Numbered from the stretch's first letter, positions 35,571 to 47,288 are shown. The stretch is 61,708 nucleotides of DNA from Candidatus Cacconaster equi (GCA_018065895.1 JAGHSK010000003.1:1-61708); one strand, 5' to 3'. Program-made: numbers and translations. The notes: generated from the sequence alone by a model not told the origin.

Positions 35571-37109
35571 ATGTTTGTTACAATCCTTATTACAGCAATT
35601 GTTTCGGCAGCGGTGGGGATACTTATCTACGCCGTTGTGAAAAACACCATATTGAAAGGGAAGAGTGCTGACATCCTCAAGAAAGCCGAGGCGGAAGGCG
35701 AGGCTGTCAAGAAAGAGAAAATCTTCCAGGCCAAAGAAAAGTTTCTTCAGCTTAAAAGTGAACACGAGGCCTACATAAACGAACGTAACGCTCAGGCTCA
35801 GCAGATGGAAAACAAGCTGAAGCAGCGTGAAATGCAACTCAATCAACAAAGTTCGGAACTTGGACGCAAGCAGAAGGAGATTGAGAATGCCAGAGAGACC
35901 CTGAAATCTCAGATTGAGCTTGCGAACAAGAAGGGTGAAGAGTATGAGACACTGCGCCAGCAGGCTATCGAAAAGCTTGAGGAGGTGGCGGGAATGTCTG
36001 CTGCGGATGCCAGGAACCAGCTTGTTGAGTCGATGAAGGCTGAGGCTAGGACACAGGCAATGTCGTACATCAATGACGTAATGGACGAAGCTCGTCTGAC
36101 AGCAAACAAGGAGGCCAAGCGCATAGTTATCAATACAATCCAGCGTACGGCACCTGAAACTGCCATTGAAAACGCGGTTACCGTCTTCAATATCGACAAT
36201 GATGAAATCAAAGGACGCATCATAGGTCGTGAAGGAAGGAACATCCGCGCACTTGAGGCTGCCACCGGCGTTGAGATCGTGGTTGACGACACTCCTGAGG
36301 CTATCCTTCTTTCAGCTTTCGATCCGGTACGCCGTGAAGTGGCCCGTCTTGCTTTGCATCAGCTGGTTACTGACGGCCGAATCCATCCGGCACGTATTGA
36401 GGAGGTGGTTGAGAAGGTTAAGAAGCAGCTTGATGATGAGATTATGGAGACAGGAAAACGCACTTGCATCGACCTCGGAATACACGGTCTTCATGCCGAG
36501 CTTGTACGTCTTATAGGCAGGATGAAATACCGCAGTTCTTACGGTCAGAATCTTCTCCAGCATTCACGTGAAGTTGCCAATATATGCGCTACGATGGCTT
36601 CGGAACTCGGATTGAATCCCAAGGCTGCGAAAAGAGCCGGATTGCTGCACGATATCGGAAAGGTATGTGAGGAAGATGCTGAGCTTCCACATGCTCTTCT
36701 TGGAATGAAGATGGCGGAGCAGTACAAGGAAAAGCCTGATATCTGCAATGCAATCGGAGCTCACCATGAAGAGGTTGAGATGCAGACGCTCATCGCCCCG
36801 CTTGTAATGGTCGCTGACGCGATTTCAGGAGCGAGACCTGGCGCACGTAGGGAAGTTGTTGAGTCGTATATCAAGAGACTTAAGGATATGGAAGGAATAG
36901 CGCTTTCACATCCGGGTGTCACAAAGACCTATGCAATCCAGGCGGGACGTGAACTGAGAGTGATTGTAGGGGCGGAGGAGGTTTCTGATGCACAGTGCGA
37001 AGAACTGTCCGCTGACATAGCAAAGAGAATACAGGATGAAATGACTTATCCTGGACAGGTCAAGATTACGGTTATCCGCGAAACGCGTTCCGTTGCCTTT
37101 GCCAAGTAA
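35571..37109 (+). CDS. rny: ribonuclease Y
   Basis: Membrane-anchored endoribonuclease that initiates mRNA decay. The 512-residue product has an N-terminal membrane helix ([22 protein letters not shown]), a long coiled coil to about residue 190, a KH domain ([17 protein letters not shown]) and an HD domain with the metal motif LLHDIGKV. Length and domain order are standard. It follows the structured RNA, with no separate strong promoter evident. Confidence 0.96.
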   Translation: MFVTILITAIVSAAVGILIYAVVKNTILKGKSADILKKAEAEGEAVKKEKIFQAKEKFLQLKSEHEAYINERNAQAQQMENKLKQREMQLNQQSSELGRKQKEIENARETLKSQIELANKKGEEYETLRQQAIEKLEEVAGMSAADARNQLVESMKAEARTQAMSYINDVMDEARLTANKEAKRIVINTIQRTAPETAIENAVTVFNIDNDEIKGRIIGREGRNIRALEAATGVEIVVDDTPEAILLSAFDPVRREVARLALHQLVTDGRIHPARIEEVVEKVKKQLDDEIMETGKRTCIDLGIHGLHAELVRLIGRMKYRSSYGQNLLQHSREVANICATMASELGLNPKAAKRAGLLHDIGKVCEEDAELPHALLGMKMAEQYKEKPDICNAIGAHHEEVEMQTLIAPLVMVADAISGARPGARREVVESYIKRLKDMEGIALSHPGVTKTYAIQAGRELRVIVGAEEVSDAQCEELSADIAKRIQDEMTYPGQVKITVIRETRSVAFAK

Positions 37110-37111
37110 CG

Positions 37112-37267
37112 TTATTTTCCTGAATAGAACTGGAATCCGATTTTAGCCTGTTCCAGGATGTGATTCCACCGGCAGGCAATTCCTATTAAAGCGATGGCTC
37201 CAATCCATATAAAGGCTTTGGTGCTGTCGCTTTGCTTATCATACCACTCTTTTATCCTTCTTAACAT
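37112..37267 (-). CDS. small single-pass membrane protein
   Basis: A 51-residue product beginning MLRRIKEWYDKQSD with one central hydrophobic helix (AFIWIGAIALIGIACRW) and a short polar tail. The stop is 2 bp from the convergent rny stop. A near-consensus promoter (CACTTTTG) precedes the ATG at 37267. A longer frame to 37435 covers the divergent gene and is rejected. Function unknown; supported by clean amphipathic/TM architecture and position, not by a named family. Confidence 0.55.
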   Translation of the reverse strand: MLRRIKEWYDKQSDSTKAFIWIGAIALIGIACRWNHILEQAKIGFQFYSGK

Positions 37268-37317
37268 ATTGCAAAAGTGGAGAAATTTTGTTAAAATTGC
37301 TAAATTTATATAGAATA

Positions 37318-38586
37318 ATGGGAAGGATTCTGCTGAAGGATACGAAATTGAATGACAGGATGGTTGACATCCTGGTGGAAGGGAACCGGATAGTTCGAAT
37401 AGCGGACCACATTGACGATGGTGTGGCTCAGACAATTGATTGCAATGGAATGTATGCCGTCCCCGGCCTTATTAATATGCACACTCATTCCGCGATGACA
37501 CTTGTCCGGGGTTTGGGCGAAGATTCTCCGCTGAAGGTGTGGCTTGACCGGATATGGTCCGTAGAGGCGTTTCTCGACCACGAGGCAGTCTATTGGGGAA
37601 CCAAACTGGCCATCCTGGAGATGATAAAGAGTGGAACGACTTGTTTTCTGGACATGTACTGGATGGCCGATACAGCCTCCAAAGCTGTCCTGGAAATGGG
37701 AATGAGGGCTGTTCTGACATATAATTTCCTCGACAATTTCAAGGAAGAGACGGCTGAGGAACAGAAAAAGGCCTGTGCCAGACTCTACGAACTTTCAAAA
37801 TCATGGCCGGACAGAATAAGGTTCGCCACATCCATACATGCTGATTATACCACGTCGGAAGAGACAATGCAGTATGCCAAGCGCTTCGCTGACGAACACG
37901 GATGCATCTGTACTGCGCACCTGTGCGAGACCTCGCAGGAGGTGGAAGAAGATGTGTCACGATACGGGATGCGTCCAGTCGCTCATTTCGAAAAGCTTGG
38001 TTTGCTGGACAGTAATATGATTTTTGCTCACGGAGTATGGCTTAATGATTCCGAAGTGGAACTGCTGGGCAAACGCGGAGTTACAGTGGTCCATAATATC
38101 AATTCGAATCTGAAGCTCGCTTCAGGTTACCGGTTCAGATATCAGGAACTACGGGATGCCGGGGTTAACGTCTGCCTGGGTACTGATGGGGCGGCATCTT
38201 CAAACAATCTTGATATGCGCGAAGCCATGAAGACAATGGCTATGCTTCAGAAGGCGTGGAGAGTCGATCCGAAGGCCATGCCTTTCGATGAACTTTTCAG
38301 GGTCGCAACGGTCAATGGCGCCAAGGCTCTTGGAATTGATGCCGGAAGAATAGAGGAGGGGGCTCTGGCCGATATCGTTCTGATAGATACAAAAAACCCT
38401 GAATTCCATCCGAATTACAATTTCCTTGGAAATCTGATTTATTCGGCCAACAGTTCCTGCGTCAATACGGTTTTGATTGACGGTCATGTTGTGATGCTTG
38501 ACAGGAAGGTGGAAGGAGAGGATGAAATACTGGAGAATGCCGACAGAGTGGCCTGGAAACTTATGAAATTAAGTAAGAATATATAG
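37318..38586 (+). CDS. 5-methylthioadenosine / S-adenosylhomocysteine deaminase-type amidohydrolase
   Basis: Amidohydrolase of the MtaD/TrzA group, expected to deaminate MTA, SAH or a related adenosine derivative. The 422-residue product has the metal motif MHTHSAMTLVRG, the AHLCET and FAHGVWL His motifs and GTDGAASSNNLD with the catalytic Asp. Exact substrate is not fixed by motifs. It lies 2 bp before a purine nucleoside phosphorylase, so the pair can turn adenosine-type nucleosides into inosine-type products and then hypoxanthine. The ATG at 37318 is chosen over an upstream in-frame codon. Confidence 0.85.
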   Translation: MGRILLKDTKLNDRMVDILVEGNRIVRIADHIDDGVAQTIDCNGMYAVPGLINMHTHSAMTLVRGLGEDSPLKVWLDRIWSVEAFLDHEAVYWGTKLAILEMIKSGTTCFLDMYWMADTASKAVLEMGMRAVLTYNFLDNFKEETAEEQKKACARLYELSKSWPDRIRFATSIHADYTTSEETMQYAKRFADEHGCICTAHLCETSQEVEEDVSRYGMRPVAHFEKLGLLDSNMIFAHGVWLNDSEVELLGKRGVTVVHNINSNLKLASGYRFRYQELRDAGVNVCLGTDGAASSNNLDMREAMKTMAMLQKAWRVDPKAMPFDELFRVATVNGAKALGIDAGRIEEGALADIVLIDTKNPEFHPNYNFLGNLIYSANSSCVNTVLIDGHVVMLDRKVEGEDEILENADRVAWKLMKLSKNI

Positions 38587-38588
38587 AT

Positions 38589-39416
38589 ATGGACGAAAGA
38601 GTACAAAGAATTGATGAGGCTGCCGCATATATAAGGCGCCGTATCGGAGACAAAATCCCGGAAATAGGTATTGTTCTCGGCAGTGGTCTCGGAAAGCTCG
38701 GTGAACAGATTGATGCCATTGAGGTTATACCATATGTCGAAATACCGTATTTCGCACAGTCCACCGCAATTGGACATAAGGGGAATTTCATTTTCGGAAA
38801 TCTCTCCGGAAAATTCGTATGCGCGATGCAGGGCCGCTTCCATTATTATGAGGGATATCCGATGGAAACAGTTACACTTCCGATACGTGTAATGAGTTCA
38901 CTGGGTGTCAAGACACTCTTTGTTTCCAACGCGGCAGGTGGTTTGACCACCGCCTTCAGAATTGGAGACTTGATGATAATCAAGGATCATATCAATCTTT
39001 TGCCTAATCCATTGATCGGGAAGAATATGGCTGAGTTCGGAGAGAGGTTCACAGATATGACGGTTGCATATGACCTTGGCCTGATTGCCCTTGCCGATTC
39101 TTTGGCGGATGAACTCGGAATCGACGTGAGAAAAGGCGTTTATCTGGCGAACAGCGGTCCTTCCTACGAAACGCCTGCCGAAGTGCGCTTCTATGTGACC
39201 ATCGGAGCGGATGCCGTAGGTATGTCAACTGTTCCTGAGGTCATTGTTGCACGGCACTGTGGAATGCGTGTTTTCGGAATGTCGGTCATAACGAATATCT
39301 CAAATACCACCAATACAATCGAGAATCTGAATGACGGTGATGACGTGGTACGTGTGGCCGACGCTGCTGCAAGCAGGATGTCAACACTCTTTGCCAAGAT
39401 GATCGAGAAATTGTAA
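38589..39416 (+). CDS. purine nucleoside phosphorylase (trimeric type)
   Basis: Phosphorolyses inosine or guanosine to base and ribose-1-phosphate. The 275-residue product has GIVLGSGLGKLGEQI, HKGNFIFG, VSNAAGGL, GVYLANSGPSYETPAE, GMSTVPE and VITN (purine-contacting Asn), all marks of the PNP-I trimeric family. Shares one base with the next gene (TAATG). Together with the deaminase it is a salvage unit. Confidence 0.93.
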   Translation: MDERVQRIDEAAAYIRRRIGDKIPEIGIVLGSGLGKLGEQIDAIEVIPYVEIPYFAQSTAIGHKGNFIFGNLSGKFVCAMQGRFHYYEGYPMETVTLPIRVMSSLGVKTLFVSNAAGGLTTAFRIGDLMIIKDHINLLPNPLIGKNMAEFGERFTDMTVAYDLGLIALADSLADELGIDVRKGVYLANSGPSYETPAEVRFYVTIGADAVGMSTVPEVIVARHCGMRVFGMSVITNISNTTNTIENLNDGDDVVRVADAAASRMSTLFAKMIEKL

Positions 39417-40207
39417 TGGTCAGATTCGTGAGTCTTTCAAGTGGAAGCAACGGCAACTGCTACTATTTCAGCGACGGGACCGTTGCTTTTCTCATTGATG
39501 TCGGAATAGGAGCCAGAACAATAAAGAAACGGCTTGCGGAGTTGAATATTGATTTCGACTCCATAAGTTTTATTCTCGTGACTCACGATCACGTTGACCA
39601 TATAAAAAGTCTTGGATTATTTACTGAACGTTTTCACAAACCGGTATATGCCACGCGGACGCTGCATGGCGCGTTGAGCCGTCATTTCTGCACAAGAGGG
39701 AAGATGACGGGGTGTGTCAGATATTTGGATGAGAATTTCGAAAATGACATTATGGGGGTATGCGTCACTCCTTTTGAGGTGCCCCACGATGCCACGCAGA
39801 CTGTCGGCTATCATATCGTAATCGGAGGTGAGAAGATAACGGTTGTTACAGATATAGGCTCACCCACTGATGCGGCCGTCAGATATGCCTCCATGGCCGA
39901 CCATTTGATTGTCGAAGCGAATTATGACGTGGATATGCTTGTCGGTGGGCCTTATCCGATGAACCTTAAAATGCGGATAATGTCCGAAAACGGACACCTT
40001 TCAAACGAACAGACCTGCTCTCTTGTAAGGCGGTCGATCAGTCCAACTACCAGAAATCTTTTCCTGTGCCATCTCAGCGCACACAACAACACGCCTCAGG
40101 CTGCATTCTCGGCAGTAAAAGAAACGCTTGAGAATTTACATTCCCAAGCGTCCCTGCGGTGTCTTCCGCGTACTCAGACTTCTGAATTATTCTTCCTTGA
40201 GCATTGA
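39416..40207 (+). CDS. MBL-fold metallohydrolase (YycJ/WalJ-like)
   Basis: Cytoplasmic metallo-beta-lactamase-fold hydrolase of 263 residues. The metal motif THDHVDH is intact, the N-terminus SLSSGSNGNCYYF is typical of the YycJ/WalJ group, and later motifs VTDIGSP and EANYD are present. The group has been linked to DNA or RNA processing, but no activity can be inferred here. Its 3' end overlaps the convergent TPR gene by 21 bp. Confidence 0.85.
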   Translation: MVRFVSLSSGSNGNCYYFSDGTVAFLIDVGIGARTIKKRLAELNIDFDSISFILVTHDHVDHIKSLGLFTERFHKPVYATRTLHGALSRHFCTRGKMTGCVRYLDENFENDIMGVCVTPFEVPHDATQTVGYHIVIGGEKITVVTDIGSPTDAAVRYASMADHLIVEANYDVDMLVGGPYPMNLKMRIMSENGHLSNEQTCSLVRRSISPTTRNLFLCHLSAHNNTPQAAFSAVKETLENLHSQASLRCLPRTQTSELFFLEH

Positions 40208-41503
40208 GTTGTATTTCTCGTATGCTTTCTGGTAGTCATCGCTCTTTGCACGGAGACGGAAGTAGATGTTCTTGAGGTATTCAGCGATTGCTGTCTTGAT
40301 GCCGTCATCTTGAGTGATGCTGAATGATTTCTCGAATGGTTCGATAGCTTTCTCAAGATTTTCGTCAACCTGTGCCATCAGCGCGTTGAACTTGTTGTCA
40401 TCCATCTCTTCGCCGGCTTTCTCCTGAATCTTGACTGCGTTCTCATAGTAGAGGATACCGATTCCGAGAATACCGAATACATATTCATTGTTGACATCGT
40501 ATGATTTCTGATAACTCTTCACAGCATTGTCAATGTCACCGAGCTGTTTGAATATGTCACCTTCTACATAGTAGAGACTTGCATTGTCAGGTTCGTTCTC
40601 CTGAGCCTTGCGAAGCAATGTAATCATCTTGTTAGGATCGTCGTTTGTCTCACGGTAGAGATTGATCAGACCTACGAGTACGCCCTGGCTCTGCGGATAT
40701 GATTCAAAACCTTTCTCGAGAGTGGCTTTCCAAGCTGTCGTATCGCCGTCCTGATGGTAGATTTCAGCAAGATTTGAGAATACGTTGCCTTCCTGATAGT
40801 AGTTCATATCGATAGCCTTGTTGTAGAATTTGATGGCTTTTGCCTTGTCTCCAGCCATGCTTGCCACCATACCTGTGTAGTAGATGTTGAGGGAGTCAAC
40901 CTTGCCGAGAACAGGGCTTGCAAAGCAATCTGCTGTTTTCTCGAAAAGCTCGCTTGATTTTGCGAAGTCGCCTGAAAGATAGTTGGCGAGAGCTTCAGCT
41001 CCGAGTTTGCTGTGGATGTCCTCCATCATTTCAGCAATTTCCTTTGCCTTTGAATTGGATGCATCAACTTCTTTGGCTTTCTCCAAAGCTTTCTGAGCTT
41101 CGGCGAGCATGTTGCAATCCATTGCAGGCTTTGTTACGATAAAGAATTCAAGAATTCCCCCGTTGTTGTAATAAAGGTCCTTGTCATTGTATTTGTCAAC
41201 AGAATAAACGCCTTCAGTACCTTTGACGTCAGATTCTGTGCTGACGACCATCTGGTCTTTGATGAAGAGCTTGACCTCAGTCTGAGGTGTACCCGGAAGG
41301 AGGTTTCTTGTTGGCTGCTCGTAGGCTGCAACATAGGCTTTGGCCAGATTGATCCAGGTTGCTACTTTTGCGGCTTTCTTTGCATCTTGTGAAGCTGCCA
41401 AGGCTTTTTCAACTGCCTTTTTTGCATCTTCCGCTGTCTTAGGCTGAGCGTTTACCGCTGTAATTGACAGGATAAGCGCAAGGGCGATAAGGATTTTCTT
41501 CAT
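40187..41503 (-). CDS. secreted tetratricopeptide-repeat protein
   Basis: A 438-residue product with a signal peptide (MKKILIALALILSITAVNAQ) and a series of TPR-like helical pairs, for example YYTGMVASMAGDKAKAIKFYNKAIDM and SYQKSYDVNNEYVFGILGIG. It probably acts as a periplasmic or outer-membrane scaffold. It lies 26 bp downstream of gyrA on the same strand. No specific partner can be named. Confidence 0.8.
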   Translation of the reverse strand: MKKILIALALILSITAVNAQPKTAEDAKKAVEKALAASQDAKKAAKVATWINLAKAYVAAYEQPTRNLLPGTPQTEVKLFIKDQMVVSTESDVKGTEGVYSVDKYNDKDLYYNNGGILEFFIVTKPAMDCNMLAEAQKALEKAKEVDASNSKAKEIAEMMEDIHSKLGAEALANYLSGDFAKSSELFEKTADCFASPVLGKVDSLNIYYTGMVASMAGDKAKAIKFYNKAIDMNYYQEGNVFSNLAEIYHQDGDTTAWKATLEKGFESYPQSQGVLVGLINLYRETNDDPNKMITLLRKAQENEPDNASLYYVEGDIFKQLGDIDNAVKSYQKSYDVNNEYVFGILGIGILYYENAVKIQEKAGEEMDDNKFNALMAQVDENLEKAIEPFEKSFSITQDDGIKTAIAEYLKNIYFRLRAKSDDYQKAYEKYNSMLKEE

Positions 41504-41529
41504 GGTTTTATTGATTGTTTGATTGTTGA

Positions 41530-44046
41530 TTATTGTTCTGTTTGTTGTTCCGTTTCAATTGGAGTGATGTCGTTTCCGTCTTCTGATTCTTTGTCCACGA
41601 CGCATACTGCAGCAATGCTGTCACCCTCCCGGAGGCTTATTAGCTTCACACCCTGGGTTGCACGCCCTGCAACTCGTATTTCAGAGGTGTGGGTACGGAT
41701 TGTGATGCCTGATTTGTTGATGATCATCAGGTCGTTGTCATCCGTTACGGCCTTAAGTGCAATAAGCGAGCCAGTCTTAGGAGTTATGTCGATTGTCTTG
41801 ACTCCTTTCCCTCCTCGGTTGGTCTTTCTGTAGTCCTCGAATTCAGAGCGTTTTCCGAATCCGTTCTCGCTTACTACGAGTATTGTCTTAGGATTCTCTT
41901 TCTGCTCCTGAGGGTCGATGCAGGCCATTCCGACAACTTCATCATCATCGTCAAGGTTGATTCCCCTGACGCCTGTTGCATTTCTGCCTATTGCGCGGGC
42001 ATCCGCTTCATGGAACCGGCAGCATTTTCCTTTGCGGCCGGCAAGAAGGATGTCGCAGTCACCGCTCGTGAGCTCTGCGCCTATAAGAGAGTCGCCTTCA
42101 CGAAGATTCACTGCAATGATACCGTTGGCTCTCGGACGTGAATATTGCTCAAGAAGTGTCTTCTTGATGACACCGCTTGCGGTTGCCAGAACTACGTAAT
42201 GGCTGTTGATGAACTCTTCATCAGAGAGGTTGCGTACATTGATGTAGGCCTGAATGCGGTCCTCCGCAGTAAGGTTGAGAATGTTCTGGATTGCGCGACC
42301 CTTTGATGCCTTTGTGCCTTCAGGAATTTCGTAAACCTTGATCCAGAAACATTTGCCGCTCTGGGTGAAAAGTATCAGCGTACTGTGCATATTGGCCACG
42401 TATATGTGCTCGATGAAGTCTTCGTCCCTGGTGGTGCTGCCTTTCGCTCCCACGCCTCCCCGGTTCTGGGCCCTGTATTCCGACAGCGAGGTGCGCTTGA
42501 TGTATCCGAAGTGTGAAATGGTTATCACTACGTCCTCGTCAGGATAGAAATCTTCAGGGTTGAAGTCCTCTTCAGTCATTTGTATTTCGCTGCGGCGAGA
42601 GTCTCCGAACTTCTCCTTGAGTTCTGCAAGTTCGTCCTTGATGATGCCCAGCTGCATTGATTCATTGGCCAGTACGTCCTGATAGTATTTGATAAGGCGA
42701 AGCAGATCGTCATATTCAGTCTGTAACTTTTCTCTTTCGAGACCTGTCAGCTGGCGAAGCTTCATCTCCACGATGGCGTCCGCCTGCTCCACTGTGAACT
42801 GGAATTTCTCAACCAGTCCGTCGCGGGCTTCGGCAACGGTCTTCGATGAGCGGATGTGATTGATGATCAGGTCAATGATATCAAGAGCCTTGAGCAGACC
42901 CTCCAATATGTGGGCTCTCTTCTGGGCTTTGTTGAGTTCGAATTTGGTACGGCGGACGACAACCTCGTGGCGGTGGCGTACATAGTATTTGAACAACTGC
43001 TTGAGGTTGAGCTGACGCGGCTTTCCGTCAACAAGGGCTATATTGTTGACCGAGAAACTGAATTGGAGTGGAGTCATCTTGAACAGGCTGTTGAGCACCA
43101 CGTTTGAAGGCGCTCCCTGTTTGAGCTTGATGACGATTCTCATTCCGTCACGGTCACTTTCGTCGTTGATATATGAGATACCGTCGAGTTTCTTTTCCTC
43201 CACGAGTTCGGCTATCTTCTCAATAAGCTCCCTCTTGTTTACAGCATAAGGTATTTCGCTTACCACGATAGTTTCCCGTCCGCTCTCCGAAACCTCGATG
43301 TTTGTCTTTGAACGGATGACGATACGGCCTCTTCCTGTCTCAAATGCTTCGCGGATGCCTTTTGTTCCGAGAATGATGCCTCCGGTAGGGAAGTCAGGAC
43401 CTTTGATGTACATCATCAACTCATCGAGAGTGATCTCCGGATTGTCGATATATGCGCTGATTGCGTCACAGAGCTCCGAAAGATTGTGCGGAGCCATGTT
43501 GGTGGCCATACCTACTGCGATTCCGTTCGCTCCGTTCATCAGGAGAAGGGGGGCTTTTGCCGGAAGTACCGTAGGCTCCTGAAGGGACTCGTCAAAATTC
43601 GGTTTGAAATCCACGGTATCCTTGTCGATGTCGGCGAGAACCTCCTCCGCAAGTTTCTGCAGTTTGGCCTCTGTATAACGCATTGCCGCAACGGGGTCCC
43701 CATCGATTGAACCGAAGTTTCCCTGTCCGTGGACAAGCATATATCTCATATTCCAAGGCTGAGCAAGTCGGGCCATGGCATCATATACACTGGAATCACC
43801 GTGCGGATGATACTTACCAAGTACATCTCCCACAATACGGGCTGATTTTTTAACGCCTTGACTATAAGTGACTCCAAGACCGTTCATTCCGAAGAGAACT
43901 CTTCGGTGAACAGGCTTCAGTCCATCTCTCACATCAGGAAGTGCACGGGCGACAATCACAGACATAGAATAATCTATGTATGCGCTTTTCATCTCGTTCT
44001 CAATATTGATAGGGATTATCCTACCGCTATTTTCTTCTAATTCCAT
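41530..44046 (-). CDS. gyrA: DNA gyrase subunit A
   Basis: Cuts and rejoins DNA during negative supercoiling, with GyrB. The 838-residue product has the catalytic tyrosine in [10 protein letters not shown], the quinolone-resistance region [15 protein letters not shown] with Ser and Asp at positions equivalent to E. coli 83 and 87 (wild-type, sensitive pattern), and C-terminal beta-pinwheel repeats. The pinwheel contains a [10 protein letters not shown] GyrA-box-like segment, marking gyrase rather than topoisomerase IV. Confidence 0.96.
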   Translation of the reverse strand: MELEENSGRIIPINIENEMKSAYIDYSMSVIVARALPDVRDGLKPVHRRVLFGMNGLGVTYSQGVKKSARIVGDVLGKYHPHGDSSVYDAMARLAQPWNMRYMLVHGQGNFGSIDGDPVAAMRYTEAKLQKLAEEVLADIDKDTVDFKPNFDESLQEPTVLPAKAPLLLMNGANGIAVGMATNMAPHNLSELCDAISAYIDNPEITLDELMMYIKGPDFPTGGIILGTKGIREAFETGRGRIVIRSKTNIEVSESGRETIVVSEIPYAVNKRELIEKIAELVEEKKLDGISYINDESDRDGMRIVIKLKQGAPSNVVLNSLFKMTPLQFSFSVNNIALVDGKPRQLNLKQLFKYYVRHRHEVVVRRTKFELNKAQKRAHILEGLLKALDIIDLIINHIRSSKTVAEARDGLVEKFQFTVEQADAIVEMKLRQLTGLEREKLQTEYDDLLRLIKYYQDVLANESMQLGIIKDELAELKEKFGDSRRSEIQMTEEDFNPEDFYPDEDVVITISHFGYIKRTSLSEYRAQNRGGVGAKGSTTRDEDFIEHIYVANMHSTLILFTQSGKCFWIKVYEIPEGTKASKGRAIQNILNLTAEDRIQAYINVRNLSDEEFINSHYVVLATASGVIKKTLLEQYSRPRANGIIAVNLREGDSLIGAELTSGDCDILLAGRKGKCCRFHEADARAIGRNATGVRGINLDDDDEVVGMACIDPQEQKENPKTILVVSENGFGKRSEFEDYRKTNRGGKGVKTIDITPKTGSLIALKAVTDDNDLMIINKSGITIRTHTSEIRVAGRATQGVKLISLREGDSIAAVCVVDKESEDGNDITPIETEQQTEQ

Positions 44047-44149
44047 CTCTTTTATAGCTTAGTTAAATCGTGTAAATTTACAAAAAAATATTGATACAGC
44101 AAAGTCTATGACCGATATTTTCACATTCCCTGTCTATTTTGTCCTCCTC

Positions 44150-44180
44150 TTTGTTATACCCTCTTTTTTTTGTAACTTTC
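44150..44180 (+). promoter_or_regulatory. promoter of clpC
   Basis: TTTG at 44150-44153 and TAACTTTC at 44173-44180 are separated by 19 bp, the usual Bacteroidetes -33/-7 spacing, with one mismatch in the -7 box. The clpC ATG follows 19 bp later. Confidence 0.6.
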
Positions 44181-44199
44181 GCTGTTTTTACAATTGAAA

Positions 44200-46617
44200 A
44201 TGGACTATTCCGACGATATCAACAAAGTGCTGAACTTCGCCCTCGAGGAGGCTGCAAGACTTGGCAGTTACATAGCCACTCCGGACCATCTTTTCCTTGG
44301 AATAATAAGGGACAGGGAGAGTGATGCCGTCTCTATCCTGAAAAGTTTGGGCGTTGACATAGATAAGTTGAAACATGACATCGAGGCTAAGATAGCCTCT
44401 GTGAATCCAATACCTTACGAGCAGCGGGGATCCGTCTCCCTGAGCGAGAAATCACAGGAGATCCTCTCTTCCTGCAGGAGAATGCACCTGATGAACATGA
44501 CTCCCGCCCACCTTATGGCGGAGATATTCATGAACTGGTCAGGTGCGTGTACGACTGCTCTTGAGAATTCCAACATCCCCCTTGAAAAACTGCCTGACGC
44601 TCTGCGGAATGTGGCTGAGAGCGTAAGGAACGAAAAACCGGAAGCCAAGCCATCTGCAGGAAAGGATACGGTTTTGGAAACTTATGGATACGACTTGACC
44701 AGAGCCGCCGCCAGCGGAGAACTGGATCCCGTCATCGGCAGGGATGCCGAGATAGAAAGACTTGCCCAGATCTTGAGCAGACGTAAGAAAAACAACCCTG
44801 TCCTTATAGGGGAGTCAGGCGTAGGGAAGTCAGCTATTGTGGAAGGACTGGCCTTGCGGATTGCATCTAAAAATGTTCCCGATTCATTGCTCGGACGGCG
44901 GATTGTGGCTCTTGATATGGGTTCACTGGTCGCCGGTACCAAATATCGCGGTCAGTTTGAGGAGCGCGTCAAGGCAATTCTTGGAGAACTGAAGAAGAAT
45001 ACTGATGTAATTCTTTTCATTGACGAACTTCATACGATAGTCGGTGCGGGAGGGGCTCCCGGTTCACTTGATGCGGCAAACCTTCTGAAACCGGCGCTTG
45101 CGCGGGGAAGGATGCAGTGCATAGGGGCTACGACTTTGAACGAATACAGGGAGGTCATCGAGAAGGATGGCGCTCTCGAACGACGATTCCAGAAGGTCCT
45201 TGTTGAACCGTCTGATTATGAACAGACTCTGGCGATATTGGAGGGAATCAAAGGCAAGTATGAGGAATTTCACGGCGTCAGATATACGGATGCTGCAATC
45301 AGGGCCTGTATAGCTTTGTCGCAGAGATATATAACAGACAGGTGCCTCCCGGACAAGGCCATTGACGTGATGGATGAGGCCGGTGCAAGGGCCAGAATAG
45401 GCGGGGGAACTTCGTGTGGGGCGGTCTCTGCGCTTGAAGCGGAATTGGGACCGATCCGCAAGGAGAAACGCGATGCGGCTAAAGCGGGGGATTTCAGTCG
45501 TGCGGCACAACTTCACAGAATTGAGAAAGACAGGGAGAAGGATGTAGAAGCTGCGATGGAGGCATCCCGCAGGGAAGCAGACAAATCCGTGCTGGAGGTC
45601 AATGAGGAGAATATTGCCCAGGTGGTTTCCGTCATGACGAATATTCCGGTTTACAAGGTCGCCGAAAATGAGAGTTCAAAGCTGATGAATATGGAGAAGG
45701 TGCTTCGCGGAGTGGTTGTGGGGCAGGATGAAGCTTTGTCCAAGGTGGTTCGTGCCATAAGACGCAACAGAGCCGGCCTGAAGGATCCGAACAAACCTAT
45801 AGGCACATTCCTCTTCCTGGGCCCGACTGGTGTCGGCAAAACTCACCTGGCCAAGAAGATAGCCGAGTATATATTTGATTCTCCGGACAATATCATACGC
45901 ATTGACATGAGCGAATATATGGAGAAGTTCTCTTCAAGCAGGCTTGTGGGGGCCCCTCCAGGATATGTGGGCTACAATGAGGGAGGTCAGCTTTCAGAGC
46001 AGGTTCGCAGAAAACCATATTCCGTTGTGCTTCTCGATGAGGTTGAGAAGGCCCATCCCGACATTTTCAACATGTTGCTGCAGGTGCTCGACGAAGGTCG
46101 TCTGACTGATAGCGCCGGAAGGTATATCGACTTCAGGAACACCATTCTGATTCTTACCTCGAATATCGGTTCGAGGGAATTGAAGGATTTTGGAACTGGA
46201 ATAGGATTTTCAACCGGTGAGGGTAAGAGTGGGGAGTATGGCCGCAAGTCCATCATTGACAAGGCTCTTGGAAAGGCTTTCTCACCGGAATTCCTGAATC
46301 GTCTTGATGAACAGATCTATTTCAATACCCTCACTGAAAAGGATATTTTCGAGATCATCGACATAGAGCTGAGGTCCATCATAAGCAGGACCGCGGAACT
46401 TGGAATCACCCTTTCCGTTGCCCCTGCCGCGAAGAAATTCATAGCTCAGGATGGATATGACCCGAAGTATGGCGCCCGTCCTCTCAAACGCGCAATTCAG
46501 CGATATGTTGAAGATCCTGTGTCTGAGGCGGTTCTTTCCGGTCTTGCACCCGGATCATCCGTGAAGATAGTTTTGTCCAGGGATAAAAAAGGTACCAGAT
46601 GTGCAGTATCGGATTAG
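44200..46617 (+). CDS. clpC: Clp protease ATP-binding subunit ClpC/ClpA type
   Basis: AAA+ unfoldase that feeds substrates to ClpP. The 805-residue product has an N-terminal Clp_N repeat domain, a first ATPase domain (Walker [10 protein letters not shown], Walker [11 protein letters not shown]), a short helical middle domain ([17 protein letters not shown]), and a second ATPase domain ([28 protein letters not shown]). The compact middle domain favours ClpC over ClpB. I take the ATG at 44200; an in-frame TTG precedes it. clpP and clpX lie 2-4 kb away on the other strand. Confidence 0.92.
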   Translation: MDYSDDINKVLNFALEEAARLGSYIATPDHLFLGIIRDRESDAVSILKSLGVDIDKLKHDIEAKIASVNPIPYEQRGSVSLSEKSQEILSSCRRMHLMNMTPAHLMAEIFMNWSGACTTALENSNIPLEKLPDALRNVAESVRNEKPEAKPSAGKDTVLETYGYDLTRAAASGELDPVIGRDAEIERLAQILSRRKKNNPVLIGESGVGKSAIVEGLALRIASKNVPDSLLGRRIVALDMGSLVAGTKYRGQFEERVKAILGELKKNTDVILFIDELHTIVGAGGAPGSLDAANLLKPALARGRMQCIGATTLNEYREVIEKDGALERRFQKVLVEPSDYEQTLAILEGIKGKYEEFHGVRYTDAAIRACIALSQRYITDRCLPDKAIDVMDEAGARARIGGGTSCGAVSALEAELGPIRKEKRDAAKAGDFSRAAQLHRIEKDREKDVEAAMEASRREADKSVLEVNEENIAQVVSVMTNIPVYKVAENESSKLMNMEKVLRGVVVGQDEALSKVVRAIRRNRAGLKDPNKPIGTFLFLGPTGVGKTHLAKKIAEYIFDSPDNIIRIDMSEYMEKFSSSRLVGAPPGYVGYNEGGQLSEQVRRKPYSVVLLDEVEKAHPDIFNMLLQVLDEGRLTDSAGRYIDFRNTILILTSNIGSRELKDFGTGIGFSTGEGKSGEYGRKSIIDKALGKAFSPEFLNRLDEQIYFNTLTEKDIFEIIDIELRSIISRTAELGITLSVAPAAKKFIAQDGYDPKYGARPLKRAIQRYVEDPVSEAVLSGLAPGSSVKIVLSRDKKGTRCAVSD

Positions 46618-46637
46618 CCGACTTTCCGAAAATGTGC

Positions 46638-46645
46638 TATCTTTG
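46638..46645 (+). promoter_or_regulatory. -7 promoter box of folE
   Basis: TATCTTTG matches TAnnTTTG and lies 26 bp before the folE ATG, in the 54 bp gap after clpC. Confidence 0.55.
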
Positions 46646-46671
46646 CATCCCCTTGAAGTTTGTGTTTGAAG

Positions 46672-47271
46672 ATGATTGACGAAGAACTTGCCAAACAGCA
46701 TATCCGCGACTTGATTGAGTTTGCCGGTGACAATCCCGACAGGGATGGTCTGAAGGAAACTCCGGACAGAGTGTTGCGTATGTTCAGGGAGATGTTTCGG
46801 GGATATGATGCATCTCAGGCACCTCAGATTACTGTTTTCGACAATGGACACGATGGCCTGGTCTATGACGGAACCATAGTCGACAAGGGCCATTTCTATT
46901 CAGTGTGCGAACATCATTGCCGCACTTTTTTCGGCACATACACTTTTGCCTATATACCAAATCCTGATGGGAAGGTTCTGGGCCTCTCCAAGATAGGCAG
47001 GGTGGTTGACTACTGCTCTTCACGTCTTCAAATTCAAGAGCGACTGGCAAGGGATATCGTTCAGATGCTGGAAGCTGCGCTTGGTACAGAGAATCCACCT
47101 CTGGGTATGGCCATTGCACTTAACGGCAGGCATATGTGCAAGGAGAGCAGAGGTGCCCGCAAGCAGGGCTCGATGACAAGCGTTTATCTTACGGGGGTAT
47201 TCAAGTCCCAGCCGGAACTCCGCCGTGAATTCCTGGAAATTCACGCGGTTTCGCACTCTTCTGAAAAATAG
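46672..47271 (+). CDS. folE: GTP cyclohydrolase I
   Basis: Converts GTP to dihydroneopterin triphosphate, the first step of folate synthesis. The 199-residue product has the zinc ligands in CEHHCRTFFG and in the later MCKESRG (equivalent to E. coli Cys110, His113 and Cys181), plus LSKIGRVVDYCSSRLQIQERL and a normal C-terminus. The ATG at 46672 is preferred to a TTG at 46660. Confidence 0.93.
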   Translation: MIDEELAKQHIRDLIEFAGDNPDRDGLKETPDRVLRMFREMFRGYDASQAPQITVFDNGHDGLVYDGTIVDKGHFYSVCEHHCRTFFGTYTFAYIPNPDGKVLGLSKIGRVVDYCSSRLQIQERLARDIVQMLEAALGTENPPLGMAIALNGRHMCKESRGARKQGSMTSVYLTGVFKSQPELRREFLEIHAVSHSSEK

Positions 47272-47288
47272 AATCGTAATCCGGCCTG

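Noticed and set aside
37268-37435. N-terminal extension of the small membrane protein
   Set aside because: It lies over the start of the divergent deaminase gene, is Cys/Ser/Pro-rich and looks like a non-coding shadow. The 51-residue form has a clean membrane-protein start.
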